From Phormidium ambiguum IAM M-71 (GTDB lineage: Bacteria; Cyanobacteriota; Cyanobacteriia; Cyanobacteriales; Aerosakkonemataceae): 64,000 nt of DNA. Within the stretch, counting starts at the first letter, position 1. The number at the start of each line of letters is the position of its first letter. Location: contig NZ_MRCE01000001.1 of the NCBI RefSeq assembly GCF_001904725.1, positions 304,688-368,687 of the forward strand, written 5' to 3'. The translations under genes were made by a program, and so were the position numbers. The notes beneath the pieces are model-generated. The model ran no database searches. It was given only the letters and a program-made list of their open reading frames with translations, and was not told the DNA's origin. Below, in pieces: positions 7,171 to 16,625 of the stretch.

Positions 7171-7779
7171 TTATCTCTTCATCAAAAGTGGGCGCATAAA
7201 TAAATAGCCAGCACCGAAAGCTGTAACTACAATTAAAACGATCGCCAAAGTCAACCACCAACCATTAATTTCCGAATTGCGATCCAACTGACTATTCCGG
7301 CGATAACGCCCTTGGACTTGTTCTGTCACCAACTTTTCTTGAAACATTGGCATCAGAGGCTCACCATCATCAAAAGCTTCTACTCCCAAAACGGGGGGAT
7401 TTACTGGTGTCTGAGGGTAAGGACGCTTATTTAATTGTCGTAAATAAGAGATATCGATCGATTCCGATCGCATTTCTGGATGAATAAAATCCTGCTGACG
7501 AATTCCCGGAGTCGAAGCATCAGCTACTTGCTTAAGATAGATAGCCGAATGAACTACCTTTTCAATTTCCCGACGCAATTGTTGATTTTGCTCATACAAC
7601 TGCTGATTTTGGTTGTTCAGTGATTCCAGCATTACTCTTGTCGCTTGCAACTCAGCAGCTAATTCACGATAAATCGAAATTGGTACTGAACGAGCATTAT
7701 TTCCAGCTGATGTGGGGATATTCTGACCACCATTTCCCGCGTTTTGGTGGGGTTGCTTGGAATTGAAATTTGGCATCAT
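7171..7779 (-). CDS. Hypothetical coiled-coil protein with C-terminal membrane anchor
   Basis: Not assigned to a named family. The 202-residue product starts with a low-complexity Asn/Gln/Gly-rich region (1-35). It then has a strong coiled coil with repeated NQQLYEQNQQL heptads (about 38-75), a middle region rich in Pro, and a single hydrophobic helix near the C-terminus (about 176-196) ending in a short basic tail. This is the layout of a tail-anchored protein with a cytoplasmic oligomerising domain. It is convergent with the antitoxin and lies downstream of thiD, separated by about 150 bp. A cell-division link through the ftsQ/ftsZ neighbourhood is only positional. Confidence 0.6.
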   Translation of the reverse strand: MMPNFNSKQPHQNAGNGGQNIPTSAGNNARSVPISIYRELAAELQATRVMLESLNNQNQQLYEQNQQLRREIEKVVHSAIYLKQVADASTPGIRQQDFIHPEMRSESIDISYLRQLNKRPYPQTPVNPPVLGVEAFDDGEPLMPMFQEKLVTEQVQGRYRRNSQLDRNSEINGWWLTLAIVLIVVTAFGAGYLFMRPLLMKR

Positions 7780-7928
7780 AAAGTTTTGCTCTAACTTAAA
7801 GTTAGGTCAGCCAGAGGCAACCTGTGTAATAGTCTCTCGACTAAGCTTAAACTGCTTAGATTTCCACTACGCCTAAGAATAGTCCCAATCAGGATAACAT
7901 AACAGCGATCGATTCCATAAAATTGTTT

Positions 7929-8759
7929 TTATAACTCAGTGGTTTTTGCCAGCAGGGGAAAGAAATGACCTACAGGGCCTTGACCTTTACCAATACTGAG
8001 TGCGTAATTTAAAGCATTGGTAACATAATCCTTTGCTAATTGCACGGCAGTTAATAAATCTTTTCCTCGTGCTAAATTAGCAGCGATCGCAGCTGCTAAA
8101 GTACAACCAGTTCCATGAGTATTAGTGGTTTCCACCAGCGATGTTGTTAGCGTCAAAAGTCGATCGCCATCAAACCAAACATCCACCCCGCGCAAACTTC
8201 CTGGCATTCCGCCACCCTTCACCAAAACCGCTTGTGCCCCCAGTTTGTGAATCCGTTGCGCCGCCTGTTCCATATCAGCCAAACTTTGAATTTCCAAACC
8301 GCCGAGCATTTGTGCCTCGTAACGGTTCGGAGTCACAATTGTTGCTTGAGGAATCAATTTTTCCCGCAAACAAGCAACCGCCGCATCATCAATTAATTGC
8401 GCCCCAGCGCGGGATACCATCACTGGATCGACGACCACATTGGCAATTTTTAACTCTGTTACTTGCCGAGCTACAGCCAGAATAATCTCCTGATTGAGCA
8501 ACATTCCAGTTTTTGTAGCTTGCACCCCGATATCTGTGATTACTGCCTGAATTTGGGCGACTACAGCCGCCGCAGGCAGAGGATCGACCCTATTTACCCC
8601 TAAAGTATTTTGCGCTGTCACACAGGTAATAGCGCTGGTGCCGTGAACGCAGTGAAAGGAGAAAGTCCTTAAATCTGCTTGAATTCCGGCTCCGCCGCCA
8701 CTATCTGAACCTGCGATCGTCAAAGCCACTGGTACAGTCAATGCACTCACTTCTGTCAT
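7929..8759 (-). CDS. thiD: Hydroxymethylpyrimidine/phosphomethylpyrimidine kinase
   Basis: ThiD phosphorylates HMP and then HMP-P in thiamine biosynthesis. The N-terminus VALTIAGSDSGGGAGIQAD is the classic HMP-binding signature. The C-terminal THGTGCTLAAAIAANLA contains the GTGC anion hole and catalytic Asp-equivalent region of ribokinase-fold kinases. The ATG at 8759 gives 276 residues, close to the usual length. An upstream in-frame start at 8807 would add 16 residues that do not match the family and is less likely. No TPP riboswitch was evident in the short upstream gap. The gene follows ftsZ on the same strand. Confidence 0.93.
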   Translation of the reverse strand: MTEVSALTVPVALTIAGSDSGGGAGIQADLRTFSFHCVHGTSAITCVTAQNTLGVNRVDPLPAAAVVAQIQAVITDIGVQATKTGMLLNQEIILAVARQVTELKIANVVVDPVMVSRAGAQLIDDAAVACLREKLIPQATIVTPNRYEAQMLGGLEIQSLADMEQAAQRIHKLGAQAVLVKGGGMPGSLRGVDVWFDGDRLLTLTTSLVETTNTHGTGCTLAAAIAANLARGKDLLTAVQLAKDYVTNALNYALSIGKGQGPVGHFFPLLAKTTEL

Positions 8760-8911
8760 ACCGGAAGGAATAACTTTCAAGTACTCAAGGCAGGTCGAGA
8801 AACCCAATTCCTTTATGTTTTTGCATAACTCCCCAGGTTTTTCCCTGAGAAATTAGCCGCGAAAACTCAAACAAAGTGGTTTCTCGATAGCAAACCCCCA
8901 AAGAAACAAAC

Positions 8912-10204
8912 TTAAGTATCTAGTTTGGATTTAGAACGATTTCTTTGCAGAAACTCTGGAATATCTAATCCCGGTGTTTGTGAACTTGATTGTTGTCTTT
9001 CTGGTTCATTTTTAATGCTGACGGTACTCGCAGGTTTAACTACTGGCTGACTTTGCTTAGTAGTTGAGCGTGCTGGCTGGCTTACAGGGGGTTGAGCTTC
9101 CGCACTAAACCCAGTAGCAATCACTGTAATCCTAACTTCCCCTTGCATTTCCTTATCAATCACCGCACCAAAGATGATGTTAGCGTTGGGATCGACAACA
9201 TCGTAGATAATTTCTGCGGCGGCATTAACTTCATGCAAGGTGAGGTCAGTACCACCTGTAATATTGAATACTACGCCTCTAGCACCTTTTACAGAAGATT
9301 CCAAGAAAGGTGAAGAAATGGCCGTCGTTGCGGCTTCGATCGCCCGTGATTTTCCAGATCCTACACCGATGCCCATCAAAGCCGAACCAGCATCTGCCAT
9401 TACTGCTCGGACATCAGCAAAGTCTACGTTGATCAATCCGGGGATGGTAATGATATCGGAGATTCCTTGTACACCTTGACGGAGGATGTCATCAGCTTCA
9501 CGAAAAGCGTCTTGCAGGGGAGTATTTTCGGGAATTACATCGAGGATGCGATCGTTAGGAATAATAATCAACGTATCCACCCGACTTTGTAAAGCCGCAA
9601 TTCCTTCCTCTGCTTTGCCAGTGCGTTGCCTTCCCTCAAACTTAAAAGGGCGAGTTACTACGCCTACGGTCAAAGCACCCGCTTCTTTAGCTACATCAGC
9701 TACGACTGCTGCTGCACCCGTACCTGTACCACCACCCATACCAGCGGTGATAAACACTAAATCTGAGTTACCAACGGCAGCAGCTATTTCATCACGAGAT
9801 TCTTCTGCTGCCTTTTGACCGACTGCTGGATTACCACCAGCCCCTAAACCGCGAGTTAATTTTTTTCCGATTTGTAAGAGTTGGGTGGCAGATGATAAAG
9901 CCAAGGCTTGAGCATCGGTATTAATTGCCCAAAATTCTACTCCTGAGAGGTCGCTGGCGATCATGCGGTTGACGGCATTGCTGCCACCGCCACCAACACC
10001 AATCACTTTAATTTTGGCTACCCGACTCGGTACGATCTCGCCGCTGCGTGCTTCTTCTGGCATATCTTTGGGTTCGCGAACTTGACCAAACTGAAATCCA
10101 GTCATTAGATAAGGATTACTGGCATCGCTCCCTGATGCCAAACCTTGTTGTCCCTCTGCTTGGGAAAGTTTATTTCCGAGCCCCTGTTTATTATTAAGAG
10201 TCAT
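8912..10204 (-). CDS. ftsZ: Cell division protein FtsZ
   Basis: FtsZ is the tubulin-like GTPase that polymerises into the division ring. Clearly visible are the nucleotide-binding [13 protein letters not shown] segment, the tubulin signature GMGGGTGTG (about residues 155-163 from the ATG at 10204), the T7-loop region [11 protein letters not shown], and a conserved C-terminal peptide DIPEFLQR that docks on membrane tethers such as SepF and Ftn2/ZipN. A 50-60 residue N-terminal extension before the GTPase core is typical of cyanobacterial FtsZ. The ATG at 10204 is preferred to a TTG at 10231. ftsQ lies directly upstream on the same strand, the standard cyanobacterial arrangement, although ddl is absent. 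Confidence 0.97.
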   Translation of the reverse strand: MTLNNKQGLGNKLSQAEGQQGLASGSDASNPYLMTGFQFGQVREPKDMPEEARSGEIVPSRVAKIKVIGVGGGGSNAVNRMIASDLSGVEFWAINTDAQALALSSATQLLQIGKKLTRGLGAGGNPAVGQKAAEESRDEIAAAVGNSDLVFITAGMGGGTGTGAAAVVADVAKEAGALTVGVVTRPFKFEGRQRTGKAEEGIAALQSRVDTLIIIPNDRILDVIPENTPLQDAFREADDILRQGVQGISDIITIPGLINVDFADVRAVMADAGSALMGIGVGSGKSRAIEAATTAISSPFLESSVKGARGVVFNITGGTDLTLHEVNAAAEIIYDVVDPNANIIFGAVIDKEMQGEVRITVIATGFSAEAQPPVSQPARSTTKQSQPVVKPASTVSIKNEPERQQSSSQTPGLDIPEFLQRNRSKSKLDT

Positions 10205-10341
10205 TGGAATCAAAAAATAGTCCCTAAACAACTTTTCAATTCTAGGTAGCTCAAGTCAACTATAGGCTAAGGTGGTTGAAAAACCAATAAATAGATAGTG
10301 ACAAGCTGATTGATTATATAGCAACTTTCGCTGAGAATAGC

Positions 10342-11319
10342 TTATCGCTGTCTGTTAAGCTTGATTGTTCTTTTTGAGCGTAACTTTAAGTTTTGAGCTA
10401 ACTCAGATTGAAGTTCAGTCGTTGGATATTGTAATTGAATGGCGGGTGAATTGGGATCTGTTAAGTCGATGTAGGCAATTTTTTGTCCATTTACTTGGTT
10501 TGACAATTGGCGCATTTGGTCTAAAACTGCGAGTTGGTCGGCGAATTGAGAACTATATATTCCCAAATGTACGGTGCCAATGTCGGTTTTTAAAATTACA
10601 TTGGCTGGATTTTGCCAATCAATTTCTGAGACTTTTACTGGGGATCGTCGCAATACTTGATACATTTCTGCCCAATTGGGTAAATACTGTTGTCGATCGC
10701 CAATAATTCGTAATGTGGGTAAAGGTAGTGGTTGTCCAGCCGAATGATAGTTTTCGATCGGTATCCACGTCCCTTTAGCATCAATTAATCCTACTGGCAC
10801 TGTTGTAGGTGAGGGAGGGGTTGTTTCTTCTGTTTGAACTTTTTCTGCTTTTTCTTTAGGTTTTACTTGTTCTACTGGCAATGGTGTGGCGGCAACAGGA
10901 GGTACATTAGGATTTACTAAGACAGCTGTGACGACGGGTTCCCGTTCTTCGACTTTGACCGTTAAACTGGGTGGAAATAGCTGGCGGCTGACAGATGCTT
11001 TGGCGATTAATCCTTGGGTTGTTTCTAGTTGTTGCGCGACTTTTGTTGGTTCAATTCGCAGTAATGATTGGGGATAGGATAAGGACAGTAAGGAGCGAAC
11101 TCCTTTGTCGGAAAGAATTTGATTACCTTCGATGTTAATTTGTTCTGATTGTTCGATCACCCAAACTGGTTGGGTGGCTGCCCAACTTAAACCGCCTGCC
11201 AAACTACTAATAGCCACTATTCGCCAAATTCCACAAAGTAGTTGTTTCCTTCTTTGACGGCGGAGTGTTTTTCGTCTGTGGGACAATTCTGCTGAACTAA
11301 CTGATAAGATGCTGGTCAT
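10342..11319 (-). CDS. ftsQ: Cell division protein FtsQ/DivIB
   Basis: This 325-residue bitopic membrane protein has a basic cytoplasmic N-terminus (RRKTLRRQRRKQ) and one membrane helix (about 30-48). A POTRA domain starts at EQINIEGNQILSDKGVRSLL and continues to about 128, and a C-terminal beta domain spans about 175-305. It links early Z-ring proteins with septal peptidoglycan synthesis. A Pro/Lys/Glu/Thr-rich segment of about 40 residues (roughly 135-175) separates the two folded domains. This is longer than in enterobacterial FtsQ and probably a flexible linker. It lies 137 bp upstream of ftsZ on the same strand, consistent with co-transcription. Confidence 0.9.
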   Translation of the reverse strand: MTSILSVSSAELSHRRKTLRRQRRKQLLCGIWRIVAISSLAGGLSWAATQPVWVIEQSEQINIEGNQILSDKGVRSLLSLSYPQSLLRIEPTKVAQQLETTQGLIAKASVSRQLFPPSLTVKVEEREPVVTAVLVNPNVPPVAATPLPVEQVKPKEKAEKVQTEETTPPSPTTVPVGLIDAKGTWIPIENYHSAGQPLPLPTLRIIGDRQQYLPNWAEMYQVLRRSPVKVSEIDWQNPANVILKTDIGTVHLGIYSSQFADQLAVLDQMRQLSNQVNGQKIAYIDLTDPNSPAIQLQYPTTELQSELAQNLKLRSKRTIKLNRQR

Positions 11320-11787
11320 ACTGATACCTTGAGTGCCTAAAATTACTGAGAAATTTTGCTGGGAATTGATTGGTTTACACGACGATCGGGATTAATCAAG
11401 AAATTTGTAAAACCTCTCAATCCTGTTTGTGTTTTGAGTTAATAAATTTCGGGGATTGAGGATTGGGGGTGGGAATTATTTATAAATCAAGCATTTGACA
11501 AATTATTTAGGTTTACCGATCGTTATTTTGTTTACTGATGTTGATAGCATCGCTTGCTATTAAAGCTTTTTTTAAGTTGACTACAAATCAAAGTTTACAA
11601 GTTGTTTGTTCCTAATTCATATTTTTGAACTAAAACTCTTAACTCCTAACTACTTAAGATAAGTTATGAGTCATGAGTTATGCCCCCTACACATTTTTCT
11701 TACTCTCCTGCTTCCCTGCCCCCTGTCCCCTGTATTCCGCTAAAATCACTGTGATTGTGAGTAAATGTCAGGGAGACTAAGACCAAA
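11320..11787. other. 468-bp intergenic region upstream of ftsQ and of the DsbD-like gene
   Basis: No credible reading frame is visible. The region is AT-rich and serves as the divergent control region for ftsQ (minus) and the gene at 11788 (plus). At about 11695-11741 there is a pyrimidine-rich tract (CTCCTGCTTCCCTGCCCCC-like) related in character to the CT-rich repeat modules elsewhere. A small inverted repeat AATCAC-T-GTGATT follows near 11744-11756, about 30 bp upstream of the ATG, and could be an operator; this is a weak inference. Confidence 0.5.
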
Positions 11788-13017
11788 ATGCTCGATTTGC
11801 TGCTGATGACTGCTTTGGGTTTCTTGGGAAGTTTTGGTCATTGTATTGGTATGTGTGGGCCTTTGAGTGTGGCTTTTTCCCTTTCCCAGAAGCCAAAGTT
11901 GGGTGCAAGTTGGCGACAGCAGCTATTTTTTCACAGTTTACTGAATTTCGGGCGGATTGTGAGTTATGCCTTGGTGGGAGCAACTATTGGGGCTTTTGGT
12001 TCGGTGTTGATTGCTAGCGGACAGATGGCGGGGATCGATAGTGTGTTGCGGCGGTCGATCGCTATGCTGACGGGGATCATGTTGATTTGGTTTGGGTTGG
12101 CGCAGGTGAAGCCAGATTTTTTGCCTCCGATCCCGATTATTCATCCTTTGACTCAGGGAAAGTTGCACGATCGCTTAAGTAAAATTATGCTGAATCTTTC
12201 TTTCCAGAATCGTTGGTGGACTCCGGCTATTTTGGGCATGGTGTGGGGTTTTATTCCCTGTGGGTTTCTGTATGCGGCGCAAATTAAGGCGGCGGAAACT
12301 GGTAATCTTTGGGTTGGTGCGGCGACGATGTTGGCTTTTGGGTTGGGAACTCTGCCGATGATGTTAGGGGTGGGAGTTTCGATTTCTGGTGTGAGTGCGA
12401 ATCGGCGCAGTCAGTTGTTCCGTATGGGTGGTTGGATTACAATTGCGATCGGTGTTTTAACTTTATTACGCACTGGTGATACGATGGTAGACTTCACCAG
12501 TCATGGAGCTTTACTATTTTTAATGTTGGCTTTAATTGCCCGTCCAATTAGTAGAATTTGGCCGCATCCTTTGCGCTATCGTCGGGCTTTGGGTGTGGGG
12601 GCTTTTGTGTTGGCTTTAGCTCATGTTGCTCATATTTTAGAACATACTTTGAGTTGGAATGTTAATGCGGTTTCGTTCATGCTGCCTTGGCATCAATTGG
12701 GTATGGGAATGGGTATGGTAGCGTTAATTTTAATGACTCCGGCAACGGTGACAAGTTTCGATCGCTTTCAGAAAAATTTAGGCAATCGTTGGCGACAAAT
12801 TCATTTGTTAGCTGTGCCAGCTTTTCTGTTGTGTGCCATTCACGCTGTAGTGATTGGTTCTCATTATTTAGGTAGTTTGCAATGGAGTTGGGAAAACAAG
12901 TTAAGAACGGCAATTTTAATTTTAGTTAGTGTTTGTGTGTTCTTAGTGCGATCGCGCCAATTTTGGTCAATCCTATCTTTAGAAAAATTTTATGCTGCAC
13001 CAATTAAAGCTGAATAA
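11788..13017 (+). CDS. DsbD/UreH-like membrane protein fused to a ferric-reductase-like domain
   Basis: This 409-residue polytopic protein has two modules. The N-terminal half carries the sulfite-exporter/DsbD_2 (UreH-like) pattern: GSFGHCIGMCGPLSVAFSL at about 10-29, with two Cys four residues apart, and a second IPCGFLYAA motif at about 160. These are the paired half-repeats of thiol-redox or metal-transport DsbD relatives. The C-terminal half (about 255-400) has the HPLRYRRALG...AHVAHILEH...HQLGM...LTSFD...LGNRWRQIH...HAVVIGSHYL order of ferric-reductase/MsrQ-type heme-binding membrane domains, with several His on adjacent helices. It could carry electrons across the membrane through thiols and heme. 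Its stop overlaps the start of an exported Cys-containing protein, so the two are probably functionally linked. Confidence 0.75.
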   Translation: MLDLLLMTALGFLGSFGHCIGMCGPLSVAFSLSQKPKLGASWRQQLFFHSLLNFGRIVSYALVGATIGAFGSVLIASGQMAGIDSVLRRSIAMLTGIMLIWFGLAQVKPDFLPPIPIIHPLTQGKLHDRLSKIMLNLSFQNRWWTPAILGMVWGFIPCGFLYAAQIKAAETGNLWVGAATMLAFGLGTLPMMLGVGVSISGVSANRRSQLFRMGGWITIAIGVLTLLRTGDTMVDFTSHGALLFLMLALIARPISRIWPHPLRYRRALGVGAFVLALAHVAHILEHTLSWNVNAVSFMLPWHQLGMGMGMVALILMTPATVTSFDRFQKNLGNRWRQIHLLAVPAFLLCAIHAVVIGSHYLGSLQWSWENKLRTAILILVSVCVFLVRSRQFWSILSLEKFYAAPIKAE

Positions 13018-13639
13018 AACTTTAGCTACAGTACTATTCTTGGGATTAACAATTACTCCGGTTTACGCGCACACCGTAAAAGTTGCTGAAGATGTGGGCG
13101 GCACTTTACACATTGAACCAAATGATAATCCAAAAGCTGGTGAATCTTCAGAAACTTGGATAGCCTTAACTCGTAGAGGTGGAAAAATTGTACCTCTAAA
13201 AGATTGTAATTGCCAAATTGAAGTTTATCCCAAACCTCGCGTTAACGGCTCTACTCCTTTATTAAAACCTGCTTTAAAACCAATTTCAACATCTCAATAT
13301 CAAGGTATTCCGGGAGCAGATATTGTTTTTCCTAAAGCGGGAAATTATGAAATACAAATAAGTGGGACTCCTAAAGCCAACGCTAATTTTAAACCGTTTA
13401 AGTTAACTTTTCCTGTTACTGTTGCTGCGGGCAAAACTGTAGTAACAACTGCACCGAGTCCAAAAGTTGTGAATTCGCCAAATCAAAATAATCAACAAAA
13501 TACTCAGCAATCAGCGCAGAATAATACAATAAATTCAGAGAAAAACCAACGCATTAATCCGGCAATACCTTTAATTATTACTGGCGTAAGTTTGGCAGGA
13601 ATTGGTGTACTTGGAGCAGTTTTGCAAAATAAAAAATAG
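12992..13639 (+). CDS. Exported membrane-anchored protein with CNC motif, partner of upstream gene
   Basis: Family not firmly recognised. The 215-residue product has a signal peptide ending VYAHT (about residues 1-27), so the mature protein may start with His, as in copper-binding periplasmic proteins. A beta-rich domain (about 28-145) contains a CNC motif near residue 73. An Asn/Gln-rich low-complexity linker (about 160-185) and a C-terminal membrane helix (about 192-211) complete it. The gene overlaps the DsbD/ferric-reductase fusion by 26 bp in another frame, implying translational coupling. A role as the metal- or thiol-bearing substrate or partner of that membrane protein is plausible. 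YtkA/CopC-like folds are possible but not shown. Confidence 0.6.
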   Translation: MLHQLKLNKTLATVLFLGLTITPVYAHTVKVAEDVGGTLHIEPNDNPKAGESSETWIALTRRGGKIVPLKDCNCQIEVYPKPRVNGSTPLLKPALKPISTSQYQGIPGADIVFPKAGNYEIQISGTPKANANFKPFKLTFPVTVAAGKTVVTTAPSPKVVNSPNQNNQQNTQQSAQNNTINSEKNQRINPAIPLIITGVSLAGIGVLGAVLQNKK

Positions 13640-13676
13640 GCAAGATTGAGAATATAAATTATATTAATTTACATTC

Positions 13677-15788
13677 TTAAATTCGCTTTAATACTAGCAA
13701 TGTGATGTCATCGAATACTTTTTGACTCCCGATATGTTGTCGAACATCTTTAATAATTATTTGCTTGATTTCTTCTGCCGATCGATCCCAGTTTTGCTGA
13801 ATAATTTCACACAGTTGCTCTAATCCATACTGATTTTTGCTCATATTCATTGCTTCAGTTATTCCATCAGTATAAAGAACAATACCATCTCCGTGATTTA
13901 ACTCTACAACTATCTGATTAATAAAATCCGAAATTTCATCTGTCAAACCAATTGGAAAACCTAAATCCATTGTGTCAATGCGTTCTAATTTTCCTTTGTT
14001 TCTAACAACAATTATTTCTTCATGTTGACCGCTAATACTAACTTTACTCTCTGCGTAATTCAATACTACTAAAGTCAAATTTTTTTGGGAATTCATGCGT
14101 TGCACATTTTTATAAATAGTGCGATTAAGAGTAGCTAAAAATGTTACTGGATCGTGTTCTCGAATTTCTTTTAAAGTGCGGACAGCGGTTTGAGTCATTA
14201 ACATTAAAATGCCACTTTCTAAACCATGTCCAGTAACATCACCCATCCCGATCGTTACGATATCATCAGTTTCTAATACATCATAATAATCGCCACCTAC
14301 TTCATCAGCAGGTTCCATAAATCCGGCAATATCCAATCCTTTAATTTTCAATTCTTCGGGTTTGGGGAGAATCATTTGTTGCATTTGTTTGAGAATATCA
14401 AGTTCAGAACCCATTCGCAAATTTTCGGCTTTAAGTCGAGCGTTGAGTGCAGCAATTTCTGCATTTGCGTTGGCTAATTCTGTGGTACGTTCTTTAACTT
14501 TTTCCTCTAAGTTTTCAAAGGATTCTTTTAATTGTCCTGCCATGCTGTTGAAGGATTTTCCTAATCGATCGACTTCGACGATCGGGCTGGATTTAACGTG
14601 CTGATCTAAGCTACCCTCGGTCATATTTTCAGATGCGCGGGTAATGTTTTCTATGGGGCGAGTAATCCAACGTGCAGTGAGTATGCCAAGTGCGATCGCT
14701 AAACCCAATGCCCCTAAACAAAGTAAAATTGTATTGCGAGTATTATCATTAATTTGTTTCATAAAGTCGGCTTCTGGCACAACTACTACAGTTAGCCAAT
14801 GAAGACCATATTCATCTTTCAGTGGAGATACCACCAAAAATTGTTTTTGACCATTTAGTTTAAAAACTAATTGAGTAGTGTCTTGAATATTATTTAAATC
14901 TCGAAAACGCTCTTTCAAATACTCCATACTTTGACGCATAATTGGATTACTACTTTCCTGAGCTTTCAACCGCTTTTGTGCGTCACCTTTACCAACTGTT
15001 AAGGATTGATTTGCCAAGGAAGCTGCTATTAATTCACCAGATGGTTCGATGAGAAAAACTTGACCAGACTTACCTACTTTTAGAGTTCGCAAAAAGTTGT
15101 GAATTTGATCTAGTCCCATTTGAGAAGTAAAGATACCCAAAAAGTTTCCTTGTTCGTCGTAATAGGGCGCACTGGCATTAATTTGCAACGAACCATAGCC
15201 AAAGTTAATATAAACATCACTCCAAGCAGCCCGATTATTTTTGAGTACTGCGGTGTAAAGCGGACGCTTACGCACATCATAGTTGGGAACGATTTTTGCT
15301 ACTTCAATGGGATTGCCATTATTGTCAAGTTTGTAATAGATTAAATCGCCTGTTCCTAATTTTAGTTGCTGAGCAAGTTGTGGTTGTTCAGAACCAACTG
15401 AACGATTGACCCATCCTACGCGCAGATATTGACCTTTTTCATTAGCAAGTCCCGCATGGCCGATCGACTTAAAGCGCAGAACTTGTTTCCAAAGATATGT
15501 CCTGGCACTTTCTAAATTATTGAAATCCAATGTTCCCAAACGAACGGCATCTTCGTTAATTTGATTGACTAATTGGGGAGATTCTAAATAAATTCGGATT
15601 CGTTCTTCGACTCGGAAACTAATTTCTTTTTGTAGCTGACTAGCAAGGTCATTGACCACTTGTTGACCATTGCGAAAGGAGAAGTAGCCAACTAAACCAA
15701 CTGCTCCGACAATTTGCAAAACAAAGGGAATCACCAAGGTAGTCCGCAGGCGAAATTTATGCGGAATTATTGATTTATTGGGAGTCAT
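13677..15788 (-). CDS. Membrane sensor PP2C/SpoIIE-type serine phosphatase (dCACHE-HAMP-PP2C)
   Basis: The domains of this 703-residue protein are in order. A first membrane helix (about 17-36) is followed by a large extracytoplasmic sensor of dCACHE type (about 40-345) with a GxYLRVGWVNRS-like fold region and an APYYDEQGNFLGI motif. Then come a second helix (about 351-371), a HAMP linker (about 372-425), a coiled coil, and a SpoIIE/RsbU phosphatase domain. The phosphatase shows GGDYYDV (about 496) and GDVTGHG, containing the metal-binding Asp residues. Such proteins dephosphorylate anti-sigma-factor antagonists in response to an external ligand. No anti-sigma or antagonist gene is adjacent, so partners must lie elsewhere. 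Confidence 0.88.
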   Translation of the reverse strand: MTPNKSIIPHKFRLRTTLVIPFVLQIVGAVGLVGYFSFRNGQQVVNDLASQLQKEISFRVEERIRIYLESPQLVNQINEDAVRLGTLDFNNLESARTYLWKQVLRFKSIGHAGLANEKGQYLRVGWVNRSVGSEQPQLAQQLKLGTGDLIYYKLDNNGNPIEVAKIVPNYDVRKRPLYTAVLKNNRAAWSDVYINFGYGSLQINASAPYYDEQGNFLGIFTSQMGLDQIHNFLRTLKVGKSGQVFLIEPSGELIAASLANQSLTVGKGDAQKRLKAQESSNPIMRQSMEYLKERFRDLNNIQDTTQLVFKLNGQKQFLVVSPLKDEYGLHWLTVVVVPEADFMKQINDNTRNTILLCLGALGLAIALGILTARWITRPIENITRASENMTEGSLDQHVKSSPIVEVDRLGKSFNSMAGQLKESFENLEEKVKERTTELANANAEIAALNARLKAENLRMGSELDILKQMQQMILPKPEELKIKGLDIAGFMEPADEVGGDYYDVLETDDIVTIGMGDVTGHGLESGILMLMTQTAVRTLKEIREHDPVTFLATLNRTIYKNVQRMNSQKNLTLVVLNYAESKVSISGQHEEIIVVRNKGKLERIDTMDLGFPIGLTDEISDFINQIVVELNHGDGIVLYTDGITEAMNMSKNQYGLEQLCEIIQQNWDRSAEEIKQIIIKDVRQHIGSQKVFDDITLLVLKRI

Positions 15789-15936
15789 TGTTAATTAACT
15801 TTTTTAATAAAGCTATTGGCAATTGAATTAAGTCTAGAATCAGAAGTATGAAATCTAGATTTACGGTCATTTTATATTCTATTTAATTCAATCTTAGTGT
15901 AAGCGATCGCCCTTGAACCCTAAAAAGTATTTATTC

Positions 15937-16506
15937 TTATCGTTCGGGGAAAATTTGTGCAGTTGTGAGATTGAGAATTCCAAATAACGGAGAAGCGATC
16001 GCGCTATCTCCCTGATAAACTGTTTCTTCATACAAACCTTCTACCCATTCCAGCAGTGTTAGCTTTTGCTGCATCGGGTCAACAATCCAATATTCAGCAA
16101 TACCTCGCGCCGCATATTCAGATCTTTTGTAGCGATAATCGCGCTTTTCTTGCCCTGGACTTACCACTTCAACTACTAACAACGGTGGTGGCATATCGAG
16201 TGTAATAGTCGATCGACTTGCTCCTTTCAATGCTGTTGCTAATTCCTCAGATAATATTATTAAATCGGGGAAGCGTGTAGTTGCCTGTGAACCACTGACG
16301 ACAATTTCCGTTTTCATCGTCAGTCTATAAGATGGAATTCCTTGTTGGACAAAAAATACCAACAGAAACATAGCAATTCGTCTATTTAATTCGCTTTCTG
16401 GAGGCATAATAATTAACTCCCCGTTTTCCAATTCATAGCAGGTATCAGTACCATCGTCATAATTAAGATAATCTTCTAATGTCATTTTTTGGGATGCAAT
16501 AGTCAT
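15937..16506 (-). CDS. Uma2 family (DUF820) endonuclease-like protein
   Basis: The ATG at 16506 (189 residues) is chosen because AGGAGA precedes it on the minus strand; an upstream in-frame start at 16554 lacks such support. Family hallmarks are MTLEDYLNYDDG at the N-terminus, RFPDLIILSEE, PPLLVVEVVSPGQ with the acidic core residues, RxxxYAARGIAEYWIVDP and a C-terminal LTLLE strand. It is only distantly similar to the copy at 3.8 kb. The role is unknown; nuclease activity is predicted from the PD-(D/E)XK-like fold. It sits just downstream of the hemH terminator. Confidence 0.88.
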   Translation of the reverse strand: MTIASQKMTLEDYLNYDDGTDTCYELENGELIIMPPESELNRRIAMFLLVFFVQQGIPSYRLTMKTEIVVSGSQATTRFPDLIILSEELATALKGASRSTITLDMPPPLLVVEVVSPGQEKRDYRYKRSEYAARGIAEYWIVDPMQQKLTLLEWVEGLYEETVYQGDSAIASPLFGILNLTTAQIFPER

Positions 16507-16563
16507 TGCCTTATCTCCTGAAAAACAATTCCAGTCTGCTTTCGATCCTAACAATACTTTGTA

Positions 16564-16603
16564 AAATACTCCCCCGTCACAGCATTGTAACGGGGGAGTA
16601 TTT
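16564..16603 (-). terminator. Terminator hairpin downstream of hemH
   Basis: A perfect 14-bp stem, AAATACTCCCCCGT (16564-16577) against ACGGGGGAGTATTT (16590-16603), has a 12-nt loop. On the minus strand the stem ends in TTTT, directly after hemH, fitting a rho-independent terminator. Confidence 0.85.
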
Positions 16604-16625
16604 CAATCTTTTTCTTTGTTTATTG

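Noticed and set aside
8760..8911. Possible TPP riboswitch upstream of thiD
   Set aside because: No CUGAGA/ACCUGA-type conserved elements were found on the minus strand between the ftsZ end and the thiD start.
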